Source: Psychrobacter luti (GTDB lineage Bacteria; Pseudomonadota; Gammaproteobacteria; Pseudomonadales; Moraxellaceae). Taken from it: a stretch of 64,000 bases of DNA. A model generated the notes under the pieces. That model was not told the DNA's origin and ran no database searches. It worked only from the letters and a program-made list of their open reading frames with translations. Below, in pieces: positions 10,201-22,216 of the stretch (positions are counted from its first letter, which is position 1; each line of letters begins with the position of its first letter). The translations under genes were made by a program, and so were the position numbers. The stretch is taken from positions 496,001-560,000 of the forward strand of contig NZ_JACHXL010000002.1 of the NCBI RefSeq assembly GCF_014192115.1, written 5' to 3'.

Positions 10201-11213
10201 CAGAACGCGAAACAGCATTAACGGCGCTTAAAGAGGAATATAGTGAGCAGCAGATTGAATTAGACACACTACAAAACGCTTTGCAAATGCAGCAAAGTGA
10301 GCTTGCCCGCCTCGCCACTGAGCTGGCCTTAAGTGCGGCGCGTTTAGACGATGCCAGTAATCATACACAAGAAGCGCTAGATGCTTACTATAAAGTTAGC
10401 CATAAATATAAAGCGCAATCGGAGATGTCGCAGCAAACACAGCAAACACAGCAAACGATGAGTGTCTCAAATTTATTGGCGGATTTTATTGCCCATGACC
10501 GCCGCGTACGTCCAGATAAAATCGCAGAATTAGAATCTGAGCGCGCAAATCTTGAGCAGCAGCTGGGTAAAATTGGCGCGGTCAATCTAGCGGCGGTAGC
10601 AGAACTGGCTGAAGTCAATGAACGTTTAGAGCCACTCGCGCAGCAGACGGCAGATATTGCCGCCAGTATGCAGACGTTGACCGAGGCGATTGCCTCGATT
10701 GATGAAACCACCAAAACGCTATTTATGCAGACGCTTGATGCGGTCAATAACGAGCTTGCCAATTTATTTGCCAAAGTCTTTGGTGGCGGGCAAGCAAGCT
10801 TAACCCTCAATACTGACGATATGCCTGCTAATGCGCCAAAATCAGAACAGTGGCGGGCAGGACTAACCTTGATGGCACAGCCAAAAGGTAAGCGTAATAG
10901 TCGCCTTGCTGTGCTTTCTGGTGGTGAGAAAACCTTGACCGCGCTAAGTTTAATTTTTGCGATATTTAAGCAGCATCCTGCACCGTTTTGTGTGCTTGAT
11001 GAAGTTGATGCGCCGCTTGATGATGCCAACGTTGCTCGCTTTACCAGTCTGATTCATGAGTTAGCAGACGACTTACAGTTTATTTTTATCAGTCATAATA
11101 AGCTGACGATGCAGATTGCCGATGAGCTAAAAGGTGTTACTATGCCAAGCGCGGGTATTTCTACCTTGGTCAGCGTCTCGCTCAATGAAGCAGCACGTTA
11201 CCTTTCTGATTAA
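7266..11213 (+). CDS. smc: Chromosome segregation ATPase SMC
   Basis: Condensin-type ATPase that organises and segregates the chromosome. The N-terminal head has Walker A GPNGCGKSN (residues 31-39). Long Gln-rich coiled coils follow, with a hinge around residues 540-760. The C-terminal head has signature LSGGEKTL (about 1217) and Walker B FCVLDEVDAPLDD (about 1240). At 1315 residues it is longer than the usual 1150-1200; the extra length is in the poorly conserved hinge and coil region. A 9-bp triplication at 10431-10457 encodes a QTQQTQQT tract before the distal coil. zipA and ligA follow on the same strand. I see no strong Shine-Dalgarno, but the N-terminus MRLKSLKLAGFKSFA is canonical. Confidence 0.96.
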   Translation: MRLKSLKLAGFKSFANPTTFTFRHGITAIVGPNGCGKSNVIDAIRWVLGETSAKQLRGGAMSDVIFAGTQDKAAKSVASVELTFEHTQDEQNGIRHEFNLYQELSVRRQVNLEGRSDYFINGTRCRRRDVVDVFLGTGLGARSYAVIEQGMIGRIVESSPLQLREFIEEAAGVSRYQARREETQKKLEKTQDNLARLYDMQSELVSQQKRLSKQAASAERYEELALTLADIKQQLAIQQLYQAKHNQQQQKIAHERSANEVATLQASYETLKAKQDKLAAHINQEQWLKDDAQSSHYQQQLSYQQAEHQLSDAKSQLTTIDQQLASLEQQREQAVDEIKRLKAEQAKQQNVLEELHPQINELNNKRDTHKRNEQPLQRAYHDAQNQLSRLQDNNRALEQQQAINIQAQKRQHQNHEKWQRRQQNWQNLWQQLQQSLSPIDNADGREKNDAKNLQQTLETQIAELNKQLQQIERQQDSVDELLSELQPQAHQLQQRLHTQQRELSEYEKRHAVLAGEYDTLHQILHPKPLPKSQQSANVKTTDAKTALENDIAKDYKDLVIATLREQIELSEKGQQHAQLLDSVLALWLDSHVLVDNVSNQQHANDDSRKASSLWQVLKHDLNSLFTYQTVKNEPIANKDKSSIENGHSLWLSAKQNDVNAKPIVNELPSTLTDTVLPLAELITAPNLVLWQQCYLYIAEPETNNQQTLEALADILKILPSSAILLTSDGWLVSRHGTMNLSRFIGAQDGQNDSNSQFLTQRLQQGSRLQALEGLLDEFEVKIQDQQKAIANDQRNYNALTVSLEETRAQAEQLTRDKHQYQQKLTTQRANAERLQADSQRLNTDKEALEQEKQELEQEQHILNNEQQHIQSEIAALTPQIADARALSQQLQSECSELARARQTNDDAWQALQLRMQQSEMRLEHSVSSLARATEQHEKSLQSEQSLKAQHEQQQHKLPALQAELQITQTARDAQQVVLAERETALTALKEEYSEQQIELDTLQNALQMQQSELARLATELALSAARLDDASNHTQEALDAYYKVSHKYKAQSEMSQQTQQTQQTMSVSNLLADFIAHDRRVRPDKIAELESERANLEQQLGKIGAVNLAAVAELAEVNERLEPLAQQTADIAASMQTLTEAIASIDETTKTLFMQTLDAVNNELANLFAKVFGGGQASLTLNTDDMPANAPKSEQWRAGLTLMAQPKGKRNSRLAVLSGGEKTLTALSLIFAIFKQHPAPFCVLDEVDAPLDDANVARFTSLIHELADDLQFIFISHNKLTMQIADELKGVTMPSAGISTLVSVSLNEAARYLSD

Positions 11214-11415
11214 GAGCAGCCCAGTAATAAAATAATTGATAACTGGTAGCCATTGCTAGTGGTATAGTTAGGGCTAGAATATAAAGTCACGCAAATATTT
11301 CGGGCTGATGCGAAACGATGACTATATGGTGACGATATTAATCAGCCATGCTAGACTATTGCCATTTATTCACTCTTATATCTTCCCTTTTGTCATATAT
11401 TAGGATGTATTTCTC

Positions 11416-12444
11416 ATGACCGCTATCCAGTTTATATTGATCGCCATTGCCGCATTTATCGTGCTTGCAGGGCTATTTATGGTCATTCGCAGCTTTAAGC
11501 GTCGCAAAACTGCTGAGGCTGCCGCGGTCAACTATGATAAAAACGGCATTCCTATCATACCGCGCCACGAGCGCAATATCGTTGATCAGCTAGACTTGGA
11601 CGACACGGTTGCGGGCGAGACCAGTATCGGTCCTGATCGTAGTTATTTAAATGCGGTCGTCGAAGAAGAACCTTTGACCCAGCCTCATACTCATGTCGAT
11701 GCACAGCTAACGGCTGGTCGTGGCGAGATAAATGACGCTAATAATGACGTGATAGATGACGTGATAGATGACGTTGACTATGCGCGCTGGCAAGATGAAC
11801 AGCAGCAGGCTGATGATAGTGAGTTTGTATCTACTGCTGAGCAGATGAGTATCGAACAAGAGCCTGATGCGTTTTCAAGCTTGGTCTCTGCAACCGACAG
11901 CCTGATGCCAGTGATTGATACCGCAGACGAGCCAAGCTTTGATAATAATAGCCCGATACTCGATCAGCATCTCTCAGAGCCGGTTGATGAAGCGCAAAAC
12001 GGTCCATTAATTAACGCCAAAGACAATATCAATATTACCATCTTGCCGCACCAATACCGTGACCGCCCAGCAGCAGTGATTCGTGGTCGCGATTTATTGG
12101 CGTTAATTGATAAATACGGTCTGCGTTATGGGGCGATGAATATGTTCCATCGCTATGAGCAAAAAGACGGCACGGGCATGCTGTGGTTTAGTATGATGGG
12201 TATCACTGATAGCGGTATCGCGCCTTTTGATCCGCATAGCGTCGCGACCAATAATTATAATGGTGTAGTGGTATTTTTATCGTTGCCACATCCACAAGCC
12301 TTGCGCAGTTTTGATAGTATGATGAGTATTGCTTATATGATGGCAAGCGATTTAGACGCCGTTATGCTAGATGAAGAGAATGATCCAATCACCCCTGAAT
12401 ACAAGCAACAACTACGCAACCAAGTGCGCGATTATGAAGGTTAG
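11416..12444 (+). CDS. zipA: Cell division protein ZipA
   Basis: Membrane anchor that tethers FtsZ at the septum. It has 342 residues. Residues 4-27 form one N-terminal transmembrane segment followed by basic RSFKRRK, the N-out single-pass topology of ZipA. Residues 30-200 are an acidic disordered linker. From about 200 the FtsZ-binding domain appears (ITILPHQYRDRPAAVIRGRDLL, ... GMLWFSMMG, ... VVVFLSLPHP). The linker DNA has a 12-bp tandem duplication at 11749-11772. The position between smc and ligA supports the call. A terminator follows, so ligA probably has its own promoter. Confidence 0.9.
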   Translation: MTAIQFILIAIAAFIVLAGLFMVIRSFKRRKTAEAAAVNYDKNGIPIIPRHERNIVDQLDLDDTVAGETSIGPDRSYLNAVVEEEPLTQPHTHVDAQLTAGRGEINDANNDVIDDVIDDVDYARWQDEQQQADDSEFVSTAEQMSIEQEPDAFSSLVSATDSLMPVIDTADEPSFDNNSPILDQHLSEPVDEAQNGPLINAKDNINITILPHQYRDRPAAVIRGRDLLALIDKYGLRYGAMNMFHRYEQKDGTGMLWFSMMGITDSGIAPFDPHSVATNNYNGVVVFLSLPHPQALRSFDSMMSIAYMMASDLDAVMLDEENDPITPEYKQQLRNQVRDYEG

Positions 12445-12500
12445 TTTGAACTGATTCATACAGGCTGATTAATACAAGCTAAGTAATATTAGTAGCAGTG

Positions 12501-12538
12501 AAAAAGGCAAATAGCGCTTGACGTTATTTGCCTTTTTT
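12501..12538 (+). terminator. Rho-independent terminator after zipA
   Basis: A 16-bp stem (AAAAAGGCAAATAGCG with its complement, one G-T pair), 5-nt loop and T-run, 57 nt after the zipA stop. Confidence 0.9.
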
Positions 12539-12571
12539 AGTTTTTGGTTGATGAGCGTTTCATTCGCCTAA

Positions 12572-16278
<3,707 letters not shown>

Positions 16279-16285
16279 TTTCTTT

Positions 16286-16324
16286 TAGTAGCGTATGTTA
16301 TATATATCAAAACATACGCTACTA
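16286..16324. terminator. Hairpin terminator between convergent genes
   Basis: Perfect 14-bp arms, TAGTAGCGTATGTT and its complement, around an 11-nt AT-rich loop. It lies between the DUF2971-like gene and the convergent lipoprotein gene. The plus strand has TTTCTTTT upstream, giving a T-rich tail in the minus direction as AAAAGAAA complement; it fits a shared terminator. Confidence 0.65.
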
Positions 16325-16328
16325 ACTT

Positions 16329-16883
16329 CTACTCTTGCACCTCTCCATGCGCCTTCACCTCACCTTTCTTACTATCTGGCTGAATCACGATAGGCAATAC
16401 TAGCCCTTTAGCAAAGTCATCTGACAGTACATAATCATAGCTGCTAGCAGCGACATCAGGCGTGGTATGGATGACAAGTTTCATGTCTTTACTATCAATG
16501 ATTTCATGTGAGGTATAGCTATCGCTAAGCTGGTCGAGCACCTTTGACAGCGCTTCATTGCTTGCCATGCTTATCGTCAGGTTGTGCTGAGCGGTGGCGT
16601 TATCTAATTTAAAATATTCCGCATAATCGAGTACATTTTGGCTATTAAGCGCAAATGGATATTTGTAATTGGCGGGGTCAACAGATTTTTCGCCGCTTGC
16701 GACCAATGACCAGTCGATAGTATTAACTTTTGACGCCTCAGGTGTTGCTGCTGTTACAGAAGTTTTGTCAGAACTATCAACGCTATCAGTGCCATTAGAA
16801 TTGTCAGCGCTATTATCGCAGCCCGTTAATGCAAACATACCCGCACTAGCCAATATCATCATACTTGATAAGCGCTTTATCAT
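16329..16883 (-). CDS. Putative lipoprotein of unknown function
   Basis: A 184-residue protein with a lipoprotein signal peptide: MIKRLSS, a hydrophobic stretch, then lipobox LTGC with Cys22 as the predicted lipidated residue. A Ser/Asp/Asn-rich spacer of about 30 residues follows. The globular part (from about residue 55) has no motif I recognise. The ATG at 16883 is preceded by GAGAGTAACTC on the coding strand. It is monocistronic between a convergent gene and a same-strand lipoprotein gene. Confidence 0.75.
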   Translation of the reverse strand: MIKRLSSMMILASAGMFALTGCDNSADNSNGTDSVDSSDKTSVTAATPEASKVNTIDWSLVASGEKSVDPANYKYPFALNSQNVLDYAEYFKLDNATAQHNLTISMASNEALSKVLDQLSDSYTSHEIIDSKDMKLVIHTTPDVAASSYDYVLSDDFAKGLVLPIVIQPDSKKGEVKAHGEVQE

Positions 16884-17063
16884 TGAGTTACTCTCTTTAT
16901 TAGTGGATCATAAGCTATTTCTATAGATGATCTATTTTGACAGCTTTCAGCGTGCTTCTCTAGCTAAATGCAGCAAAAGGCTATTTCTTATCATTATCAA
17001 ATGAAAGGCAAATAGCATAAGGAAACAAGGCATTGGCGAGTATGCTGCTTAATTTAAAGCCAT

Positions 17064-17093
17064 AAAAAAACAGCCACCATTCGATGACTGTTT
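17064..17093 (-). terminator. Rho-independent terminator after the MliC-like lipoprotein gene
   Basis: On the minus strand, an 11-bp stem starting AAACAG (with G-T pairs), GAAT tetraloop, then seven T residues, about 40 nt after the stop at 17135. Confidence 0.8.
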
Positions 17094-17134
17094 AATAATT
17101 ATTATACTTTAGTTTTAAGGTCTATATCAGCTGC

Positions 17135-17542
17135 TTAGATTTGGCAGTTTACTTGGTATTCTTTACCGTCAGCCCATTTCATCGCAAAGATACCTGTATC
17201 GCCTTCCATGTGCCATGCATAGACAACTTCAGAGTTTGATTCGTTGACATAGCTTGCAGTATCACTTTGGACACCACCATTTAAGATGATTGGTTGATTT
17301 GCCCAGTTCACTTTAGGCAACGTCGCGTCTAGCATGACCTGTTTTTTATTGATTGACTGTTTTGCCAAGATTCTGCTGCCGTCAGTACAAGTATAAGGTG
17401 CTGGCGCCATACGGTCATAAGCGACATCGGTCACGCTTTCTGAAGCAGGGGTTTTGTTTGGAGTAGTAGGTGCGGTAGTCGCACATGCGCTTAGTAGAGC
17501 AAGAGTAGGTAGGGCAACAGCGAATTTGGTTAAGGTATTCAT
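17135..17542 (-). CDS. MliC-like lipoprotein (possible c-type lysozyme inhibitor)
   Basis: A 135-residue lipoprotein with signal MNTLTKFAVALPTLALLSAC and lipobox LSAC. The mature part has the layout of the MliC/PliC family: an early YTCTDGSRILAK strand, a mid region with SDTASYVNE, a tryptophan strand VVYAWHMEGDTGIFAMKW, and a final cysteine (EYQVNCQ) that could pair with the one in YTCTDG. The family call is moderate because the diagnostic SGxxY motif appears only as SDTASY. The ATG at 17542 follows TTGGAG; an upstream in-frame extension to 17602 adds residues that are not a signal peptide. Confidence 0.68.
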   Translation of the reverse strand: MNTLTKFAVALPTLALLSACATTAPTTPNKTPASESVTDVAYDRMAPAPYTCTDGSRILAKQSINKKQVMLDATLPKVNWANQPIILNGGVQSDTASYVNESNSEVVYAWHMEGDTGIFAMKWADGKEYQVNCQI

Positions 17543-17942
17543 GGTTTTCTCCAAAATTATATAATTTATAATGTATTTATTTTTAACTAGGTGTTTTAAC
17601 AATGTATTCTTTCACTATGCGTTAAGCATATAGCGCACATGTTATCGAAAAGCCTTTCTGCATAATGTTAGAAATTGTTTGTTACGTGTTCACTAAGTTA
17701 CTAAAACACTGAATAATGTAATGCTGCACTTAACAGCCTTTGTAAAATAGCTAAGCTTAGACAAGTCAAATGGCAAGTAGGTAGGCAGTTATGCAAAAAA
17801 GAATTAAGCCAACAAGCTCAATATAAAAAACAAACCAAAGCGCCTATCGACTGCTGAGTCGATAGGCGCTTTGGTCTGAGCTTGTTGAATTTAAATAAAA
17901 ACTTCGAACTCATTTAGCAGTAATTACTAACAGCTATTTAAT
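17543..17942. other. Intergenic region, 400 bp
   Basis: Holds the upstream region of the MliC-like gene on the right-reading minus strand and, at its right end, the terminator of ygiQ. No ORF, RNA gene or repeat is convincing in 17600-17800. Confidence 0.5.
17834..17875 (-). terminator. Terminator of ygiQ with a perfect 18-bp stem
   Basis: Perfect 18-bp arms (17834-17851 and 17858-17875) around a 6-nt loop, followed on the minus strand by a T-rich tail (GTTTGTTTTTT). A second outer pair of perfect 11-bp arms (17810-17820 and 17877-17887) encloses both the stem and its T-tract. Confidence 0.92.
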
Positions 17943-20375
17943 TTATTTAGTCTTACGCGGTGGCAGACCAGTATGCTGAGTTTGGAAGTTACCTTTGCTG
18001 ACTTTTTTGCTGTTTTTACCGGAAGTGTTTTTTGCCGCGCTAGGACTATTATTGCTGCGTTTCACCGAGTCATTGCCCAAGCGACTGTTCTTTTTACGCG
18101 CCGATTGATAGCTGTCTTGCGCCGCATCGCGACCTTCTAAACTGGCATTAAATGGCGGAATTAAACAGCCACGACCTTTACCAATCAAATCACTGCGTTC
18201 CATATCTTGCAGCGCTTTACGCAATAGTACCCAGTTTTTTGGATCATGATAGCGTAAGAAAGCTTTATGTAATTTACGTTGCTTACCAGATTTGACGATA
18301 TCCATGTCACCTTCGTCACGGCTGATTTTATGCAGCGGATCTTTATGCGTATGATACATGGTAGTCGCGGTCGCCATCGGGCTTGGATAAAACGCCTGCA
18401 CTTGGTCAGCGCGGTAACCGTGGCTTTTTAGCCAAAGCGCAAGGTTCATCATATCTTCATCTTTGGTGCCGGGATGGGCGGCGATAAAGTAAGGAATCAG
18501 ATACTGCTCTTTGCCTGCTTCTTGGCTGTACTGCTCAAACATGGCTTTGAATTTATCATAATTGCCCATGCCCGGCTTCATCATTTTTGACAGTACCGCT
18601 TCTTCTGAGTGCTCAGGAGCGATTTTCAGATAACCACCGACGTGATGACTGACCAATTCTTTGACATATTCAGGGTCTTTAATCGCCAAGTCATAACGCA
18701 AACCTGAGGCGATAAGAATCTTTTTCACGCCTTTGATATCACGCGCTTTACGATATAGCTGGGTCAAATTACTGTGATCGGTAATCAAATTTTCGCAAAC
18801 ATCAGGATAGACGCAAGACGGCTTACGGCAGTTCTTTTCTATAGTCTCATCTTTACAGTTCAGGCGATACATATTGGCTGTTGGACCACCAAGGTCAGAG
18901 ATGACACCGGTGAAGTTCGGCGCGGTATCACGAATCGCTTCGACTTCACGCAAGATAGATTCTTCTGAGCGGTTTTGGATAATGCGGCCTTCATGCTCAG
19001 TGATTGAGCAAAAAGTACAACCGCCAAAACAGCCGCGCATGATATTGACTGAAAATTTAATCATGTCATAAGCAGGAATACGCGCATCGCCATAGCTTGG
19101 ATGCGGCAGACGGGCATACGGCAAATCAAAGACATAATCCATCTCTTCCGTTGAGAGCGGAATCGGTGGCGGATTGAGCCAAACGTCAATCGATGTATGC
19201 GAATTACCAGCGCCGCTACTATGACGCTGCACTAGCGCCCGCGCATTACCCGGATTGGTCTCAAGGTGTAAGATACGGCTGGCATGAGCGTACAAAACAG
19301 GGTCAGATTTGACGTGCTCATAATCGGGCAGACGAATAACGGTTTGCTCACGCGGCGGCATTTTAATTTTATGCTTACGCGCCGTCATCGGCTTACTAAA
19401 GCCGCGCATTTGTACCACTTGCGTCTCTTCGTCCACTTGCTCAGCATTCAATACTTTATTGGTCACAGGTTCTGCAACAAAGCCTTGATACTGCGCGGAC
19501 ATTCCTGTCATAGCTTGTCCGACCGGTGAGTCAGATGGCTTTTCTTGTTCAATTTTGCAGCTATCAACGTCTTCGGTCATCACATATGGGTTGATAATCG
19601 GATCGACGCGACCGACGGTATCGACATCATTACTGGCAACTTCGGTCATGCCAGCTTGCCAATGGCGACGGGTCGGGGTCAATAAATACGCTGTACCACG
19701 CAGTTTGCTCATTTGCTCAAACGTATAACCTTTTGATAGACCATGTACCACATCGACGATAGCGCGCTCAGCATTACCATACAATAAGACATCGGCACGG
19801 GCATCCATCAAGATACTGCGGCGTACTTTATCTGACCAATAATCATAATGGGCGATACGGCGTAAGCTGCCCTCGATACCGCCTAAAATAATTGGCACAT
19901 CAGGATAAGCTTCACGGCAACGTTGGCTATAAACGATGGCGGCGCGGTCAGGACGTTTGTCAGCCACGTTACCCGGCGAATACGCATCATCGCTACGAAT
20001 TTTACGGTCAGCGGTATAACGGTTAATCATGCTGTCCATGTTGCCGGCAGTCACACCATAAGCATAAACCGGTTTACCCAGCTCCATAAAGGCATCTTTG
20101 CTCTTCCAATCTGGCTGGGCAATGATGCCCACGCGAAAGCCTTGCGCCTCTAATAAGCGGCCGATAATCGCCATCCCAAAGCTTGGATGGTCGACATAAG
20201 CATCGCCTGAGATAATAATGACATCACAGGCATCCCAGCCCAAATCGTCCATCTCTTTGCGGCTCATCGGCAAATAAGGCGCAGGCTCGTAGCAGCTCGC
20301 CCAATGTTTGTCGTAGTCGTAAAGTGGTTTGGTGCCTTGTTTAAAGGCGGTACGGGCGATGGTATCGGCAGACAT
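17943..20375 (-). CDS. ygiQ: YgiQ-family radical SAM protein
   Basis: Large radical S-adenosylmethionine protein of the UPF0313/YgiQ family; the reaction is not established. The 810 residues include an N-terminal cobalamin-binding-like region ([41 protein letters not shown]). The [4Fe-4S] motif [12 protein letters not shown] (CxxxCxxC) is near residue 450, followed by the GGPTANMY segment and a Cys-rich block ([21 protein letters not shown]). The last 70 residues are a basic, Ser/Lys/Asn-rich tail probably disordered. Length exceeds the usual 720-750 mostly through that tail. It stands alone on the minus strand. Confidence 0.93.
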   Translation of the reverse strand: MSADTIARTAFKQGTKPLYDYDKHWASCYEPAPYLPMSRKEMDDLGWDACDVIIISGDAYVDHPSFGMAIIGRLLEAQGFRVGIIAQPDWKSKDAFMELGKPVYAYGVTAGNMDSMINRYTADRKIRSDDAYSPGNVADKRPDRAAIVYSQRCREAYPDVPIILGGIEGSLRRIAHYDYWSDKVRRSILMDARADVLLYGNAERAIVDVVHGLSKGYTFEQMSKLRGTAYLLTPTRRHWQAGMTEVASNDVDTVGRVDPIINPYVMTEDVDSCKIEQEKPSDSPVGQAMTGMSAQYQGFVAEPVTNKVLNAEQVDEETQVVQMRGFSKPMTARKHKIKMPPREQTVIRLPDYEHVKSDPVLYAHASRILHLETNPGNARALVQRHSSGAGNSHTSIDVWLNPPPIPLSTEEMDYVFDLPYARLPHPSYGDARIPAYDMIKFSVNIMRGCFGGCTFCSITEHEGRIIQNRSEESILREVEAIRDTAPNFTGVISDLGGPTANMYRLNCKDETIEKNCRKPSCVYPDVCENLITDHSNLTQLYRKARDIKGVKKILIASGLRYDLAIKDPEYVKELVSHHVGGYLKIAPEHSEEAVLSKMMKPGMGNYDKFKAMFEQYSQEAGKEQYLIPYFIAAHPGTKDEDMMNLALWLKSHGYRADQVQAFYPSPMATATTMYHTHKDPLHKISRDEGDMDIVKSGKQRKLHKAFLRYHDPKNWVLLRKALQDMERSDLIGKGRGCLIPPFNASLEGRDAAQDSYQSARKKNSRLGNDSVKRSNNSPSAAKNTSGKNSKKVSKGNFQTQHTGLPPRKTK

Positions 20376-20408
20376 GAGCGGACCTGTTAATTAGAAAAAT
20401 GGCACTAA

Positions 20409-20448
20409 AAATAAGCCGTTATAATTTTTAATTAATAACGGCTTATTT
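20409..20448 (-). other. Hairpin in the leader of ygiQ
   Basis: Perfect 14-bp arms (20409-20422 and 20435-20448) with a 12-nt AT loop. It sits about 33 nt before the ygiQ start and is followed on the minus strand by TTTTTAG. It could be an attenuator, a second terminator for the upstream gene, or a mRNA-stabilising stem. Confidence 0.55.
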
Positions 20449-20542
20449 AAAAGCGCTCATTTTAACATGAATTATGCTCAGGATGTGATAAACGATGCTA
20501 AAGGATTAGCGATAAGTTATTGATAGCGTAAGATAATATACC

Positions 20543-20572
20543 AATAAAAGGTTTCTAGAAATTTAGAAACCT
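20543..20572 (-). terminator. Terminator after the lipoprotein gene at 20608
   Basis: On the minus strand AGGTTTCTA, short loop, TAGAAACCT and then TTTTATTGG, 36 nt after the stop of the gene ending at 20608. Confidence 0.75.
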
Positions 20573-20607
20573 GTTTGATTTAGGCGGTTGTTAGTATGAA
20601 AGATTTA

Positions 20608-21363
20608 CTACTGTAATAATTGGAAGGGGAAGGTCACGACATCAAAAGCAAGGGCAAAGGGCAGTAAGACCAGCTTTTGTGCCGTATTAGTGCCGCTACG
20701 AGACACTTGTTTTTGCTGACCTTGGGTATAAAAACTCACCGTATAAGGTTTGCTTAAAGCACGATAATTGGCTTGGATTAAACTCAAATTACTCACTTGC
20801 GGATAAATCGCACCTTTGACAGGAATGCTAAAGCAAAAGCGCTGAGCATTGATACGCTGGTCGCTGGCTGAAGTGCAGTCGCGGCCATTATTTTGCAAAA
20901 AGAATTGATAATCTGAGCGTTGGAACTCATCTTTTAATTTGGCATAAGAAAGCTTCATTTCACCCTGAAAATAGCCATCGTTATTGGGTACAGAAAAGCT
21001 CATATCGTTATCGACGTGGATATTTTTTGGCGTCAGGTTACTTAATAAGCCAATCATTTCTGTCCCGCCTTGGGTCAGCACATAGCTGTTTTTTTCACCG
21101 ACGATAACCATGGTAGCATTTGGTGTTTTTGGCAATGCTTGGGCGGGACGACCAAAGGCGACAATTTGGTCTTCAGACAAGATTTGCTTGGTAGTGGTGG
21201 TGCTAGAATAATCGTCATTTTCTAATAAAGAGCTGGTTGCGCAGCCTGAGCTTACGAGTAATGCCGCAAGTGATGCACCTGTTAATAAGGTTTTCGGGTT
21301 TAATAACTTCGATAGGGTCTGAGTATTCTTATTCGTGTCGATAGACTGTATCTTTTTACTCAT
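20608..21363 (-). CDS. Putative lipoprotein of unknown function
   Basis: A 251-residue protein with a long basic n-region, a hydrophobic segment and lipobox SSGC (Cys41), so probably lipidated. A Ser/Thr-rich spacer follows. The body holds the two cysteines of NGRDCTSASDQRINAQRFCF, which could form a disulfide. The C-terminus is hydrophobic (KLVLLPFALAFDVVTFPFQLLQ), a feature seen in YceK/YidQ-like small lipoproteins; that resemblance is weak. AAGGAAG precedes the ATG with good spacing. Function unknown. Confidence 0.75.
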   Translation of the reverse strand: MSKKIQSIDTNKNTQTLSKLLNPKTLLTGASLAALLVSSGCATSSLLENDDYSSTTTTKQILSEDQIVAFGRPAQALPKTPNATMVIVGEKNSYVLTQGGTEMIGLLSNLTPKNIHVDNDMSFSVPNNDGYFQGEMKLSYAKLKDEFQRSDYQFFLQNNGRDCTSASDQRINAQRFCFSIPVKGAIYPQVSNLSLIQANYRALSKPYTVSFYTQGQQKQVSRSGTNTAQKLVLLPFALAFDVVTFPFQLLQ

Positions 21364-21504
21364 AATCAGGCTTCCTTGTCTGCTATACGGTTGATGGTTT
21401 ATCTAGCATTTAATGCCAAACTTTCGTTGCTATCGTACCTGTTTTAGTGAGCAATTATCCACTCATAATTGATGATAAAAATTGAATGGGCTTTGTAGCT
21501 ATCG

Positions 21505-21972
21505 TTAATCGAGCAAAATCTTAGTGCCACTCTTAGTAAAGTTCATCACAAACTGGCTTTTAAAGCTGCGCACATTGTTCTCGTAAGTCAGCAAATTACG
21601 CGTAAATTCGTGATAGTCATTCATGTTTTTCGCATTGACCATGAGCATGAAATCGGCATCTCCTGACACTTCATAGCAGCTCATTACTCGCGGTTGGTCA
21701 TGCATTAAGCGCTCAAATCGATGCTGCATCGAGGTATTTGAGCGCGACATCTCTATCATTACCACCGCGGTAAGCCCGTAACCGACCTTATTTGGGTCAA
21801 CGATAGCGACTTGTTTAGTAATTATTCCGTTATCTATCAATGCCTGAATACGACGCTGGGCAGTAGCGATAGAGATATGCACGCGCTCTGCCACCGTTTT
21901 TAACGGTAAGCTCGCATCGTCCTGTAGCAAATTTAAAATGGCTTTATCGGTATCGTCTAAAACATGGCTCAT
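21505..21972 (-). CDS. Lrp/AsnC-family transcriptional regulator
   Basis: A 155-residue regulator with an N-terminal helix-turn-helix (LDDTDKAILNLLQDDASLPLKTVAERVHIS, then IATAQRRIQALIDNGII) and a C-terminal RAM/ligand-binding domain (VVMIEMSR ... VMSCYEVSGDADFMLMV). Family members sense amino acids as octamers. It is divergent from a RarD/EamA permease gene across a 244-bp, very AT-rich region, so the permease and its own gene are its likely targets (inference). It is not Lrp itself with confidence. Confidence 0.9.
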   Translation of the reverse strand: MSHVLDDTDKAILNLLQDDASLPLKTVAERVHISIATAQRRIQALIDNGIITKQVAIVDPNKVGYGLTAVVMIEMSRSNTSMQHRFERLMHDQPRVMSCYEVSGDADFMLMVNAKNMNDYHEFTRNLLTYENNVRSFKSQFVMNFTKSGTKILLD

Positions 21973-22216
21973 AATATTTAGCTCTAAAAAATCATAATTA
22001 TTTAAATTTCATTATAAATATTATCGTTATAAATTCTAAACATAAGAAAATAGTCGTAATTTGATTATAAAATAGATAGTTTTACTCACGAATATGTCTA
22101 TATAGAGACAATTTCTCTTTATGCCACTGTAAAATACACCCTATCAATCCAAGCTGGCAAGCGAAATAAAAAACAGTTGGGTTATCTCACGTTTATTTGT
22201 ATTTACGGTGTTTATT
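21973..22216. promoter_or_regulatory. Divergent promoter region of the Lrp-type regulator and RarD-like permease
   Basis: 244 bp between divergent genes with long A/T tracts (AATTATTTAAATTTCATTATAAATATTAT region, 22000-22040) of the sort Lrp proteins bind. No specific operator can be delimited by eye. Confidence 0.45.

Noticed and set aside
9736..11029. Long minus-strand open frames inside smc (up to 213 codons)
   Set aside because: They are antisense shadows of the Gln-rich coiled coil and head domain, with Cys/Ser-rich improbable protein sequences and no ribosome binding sites.
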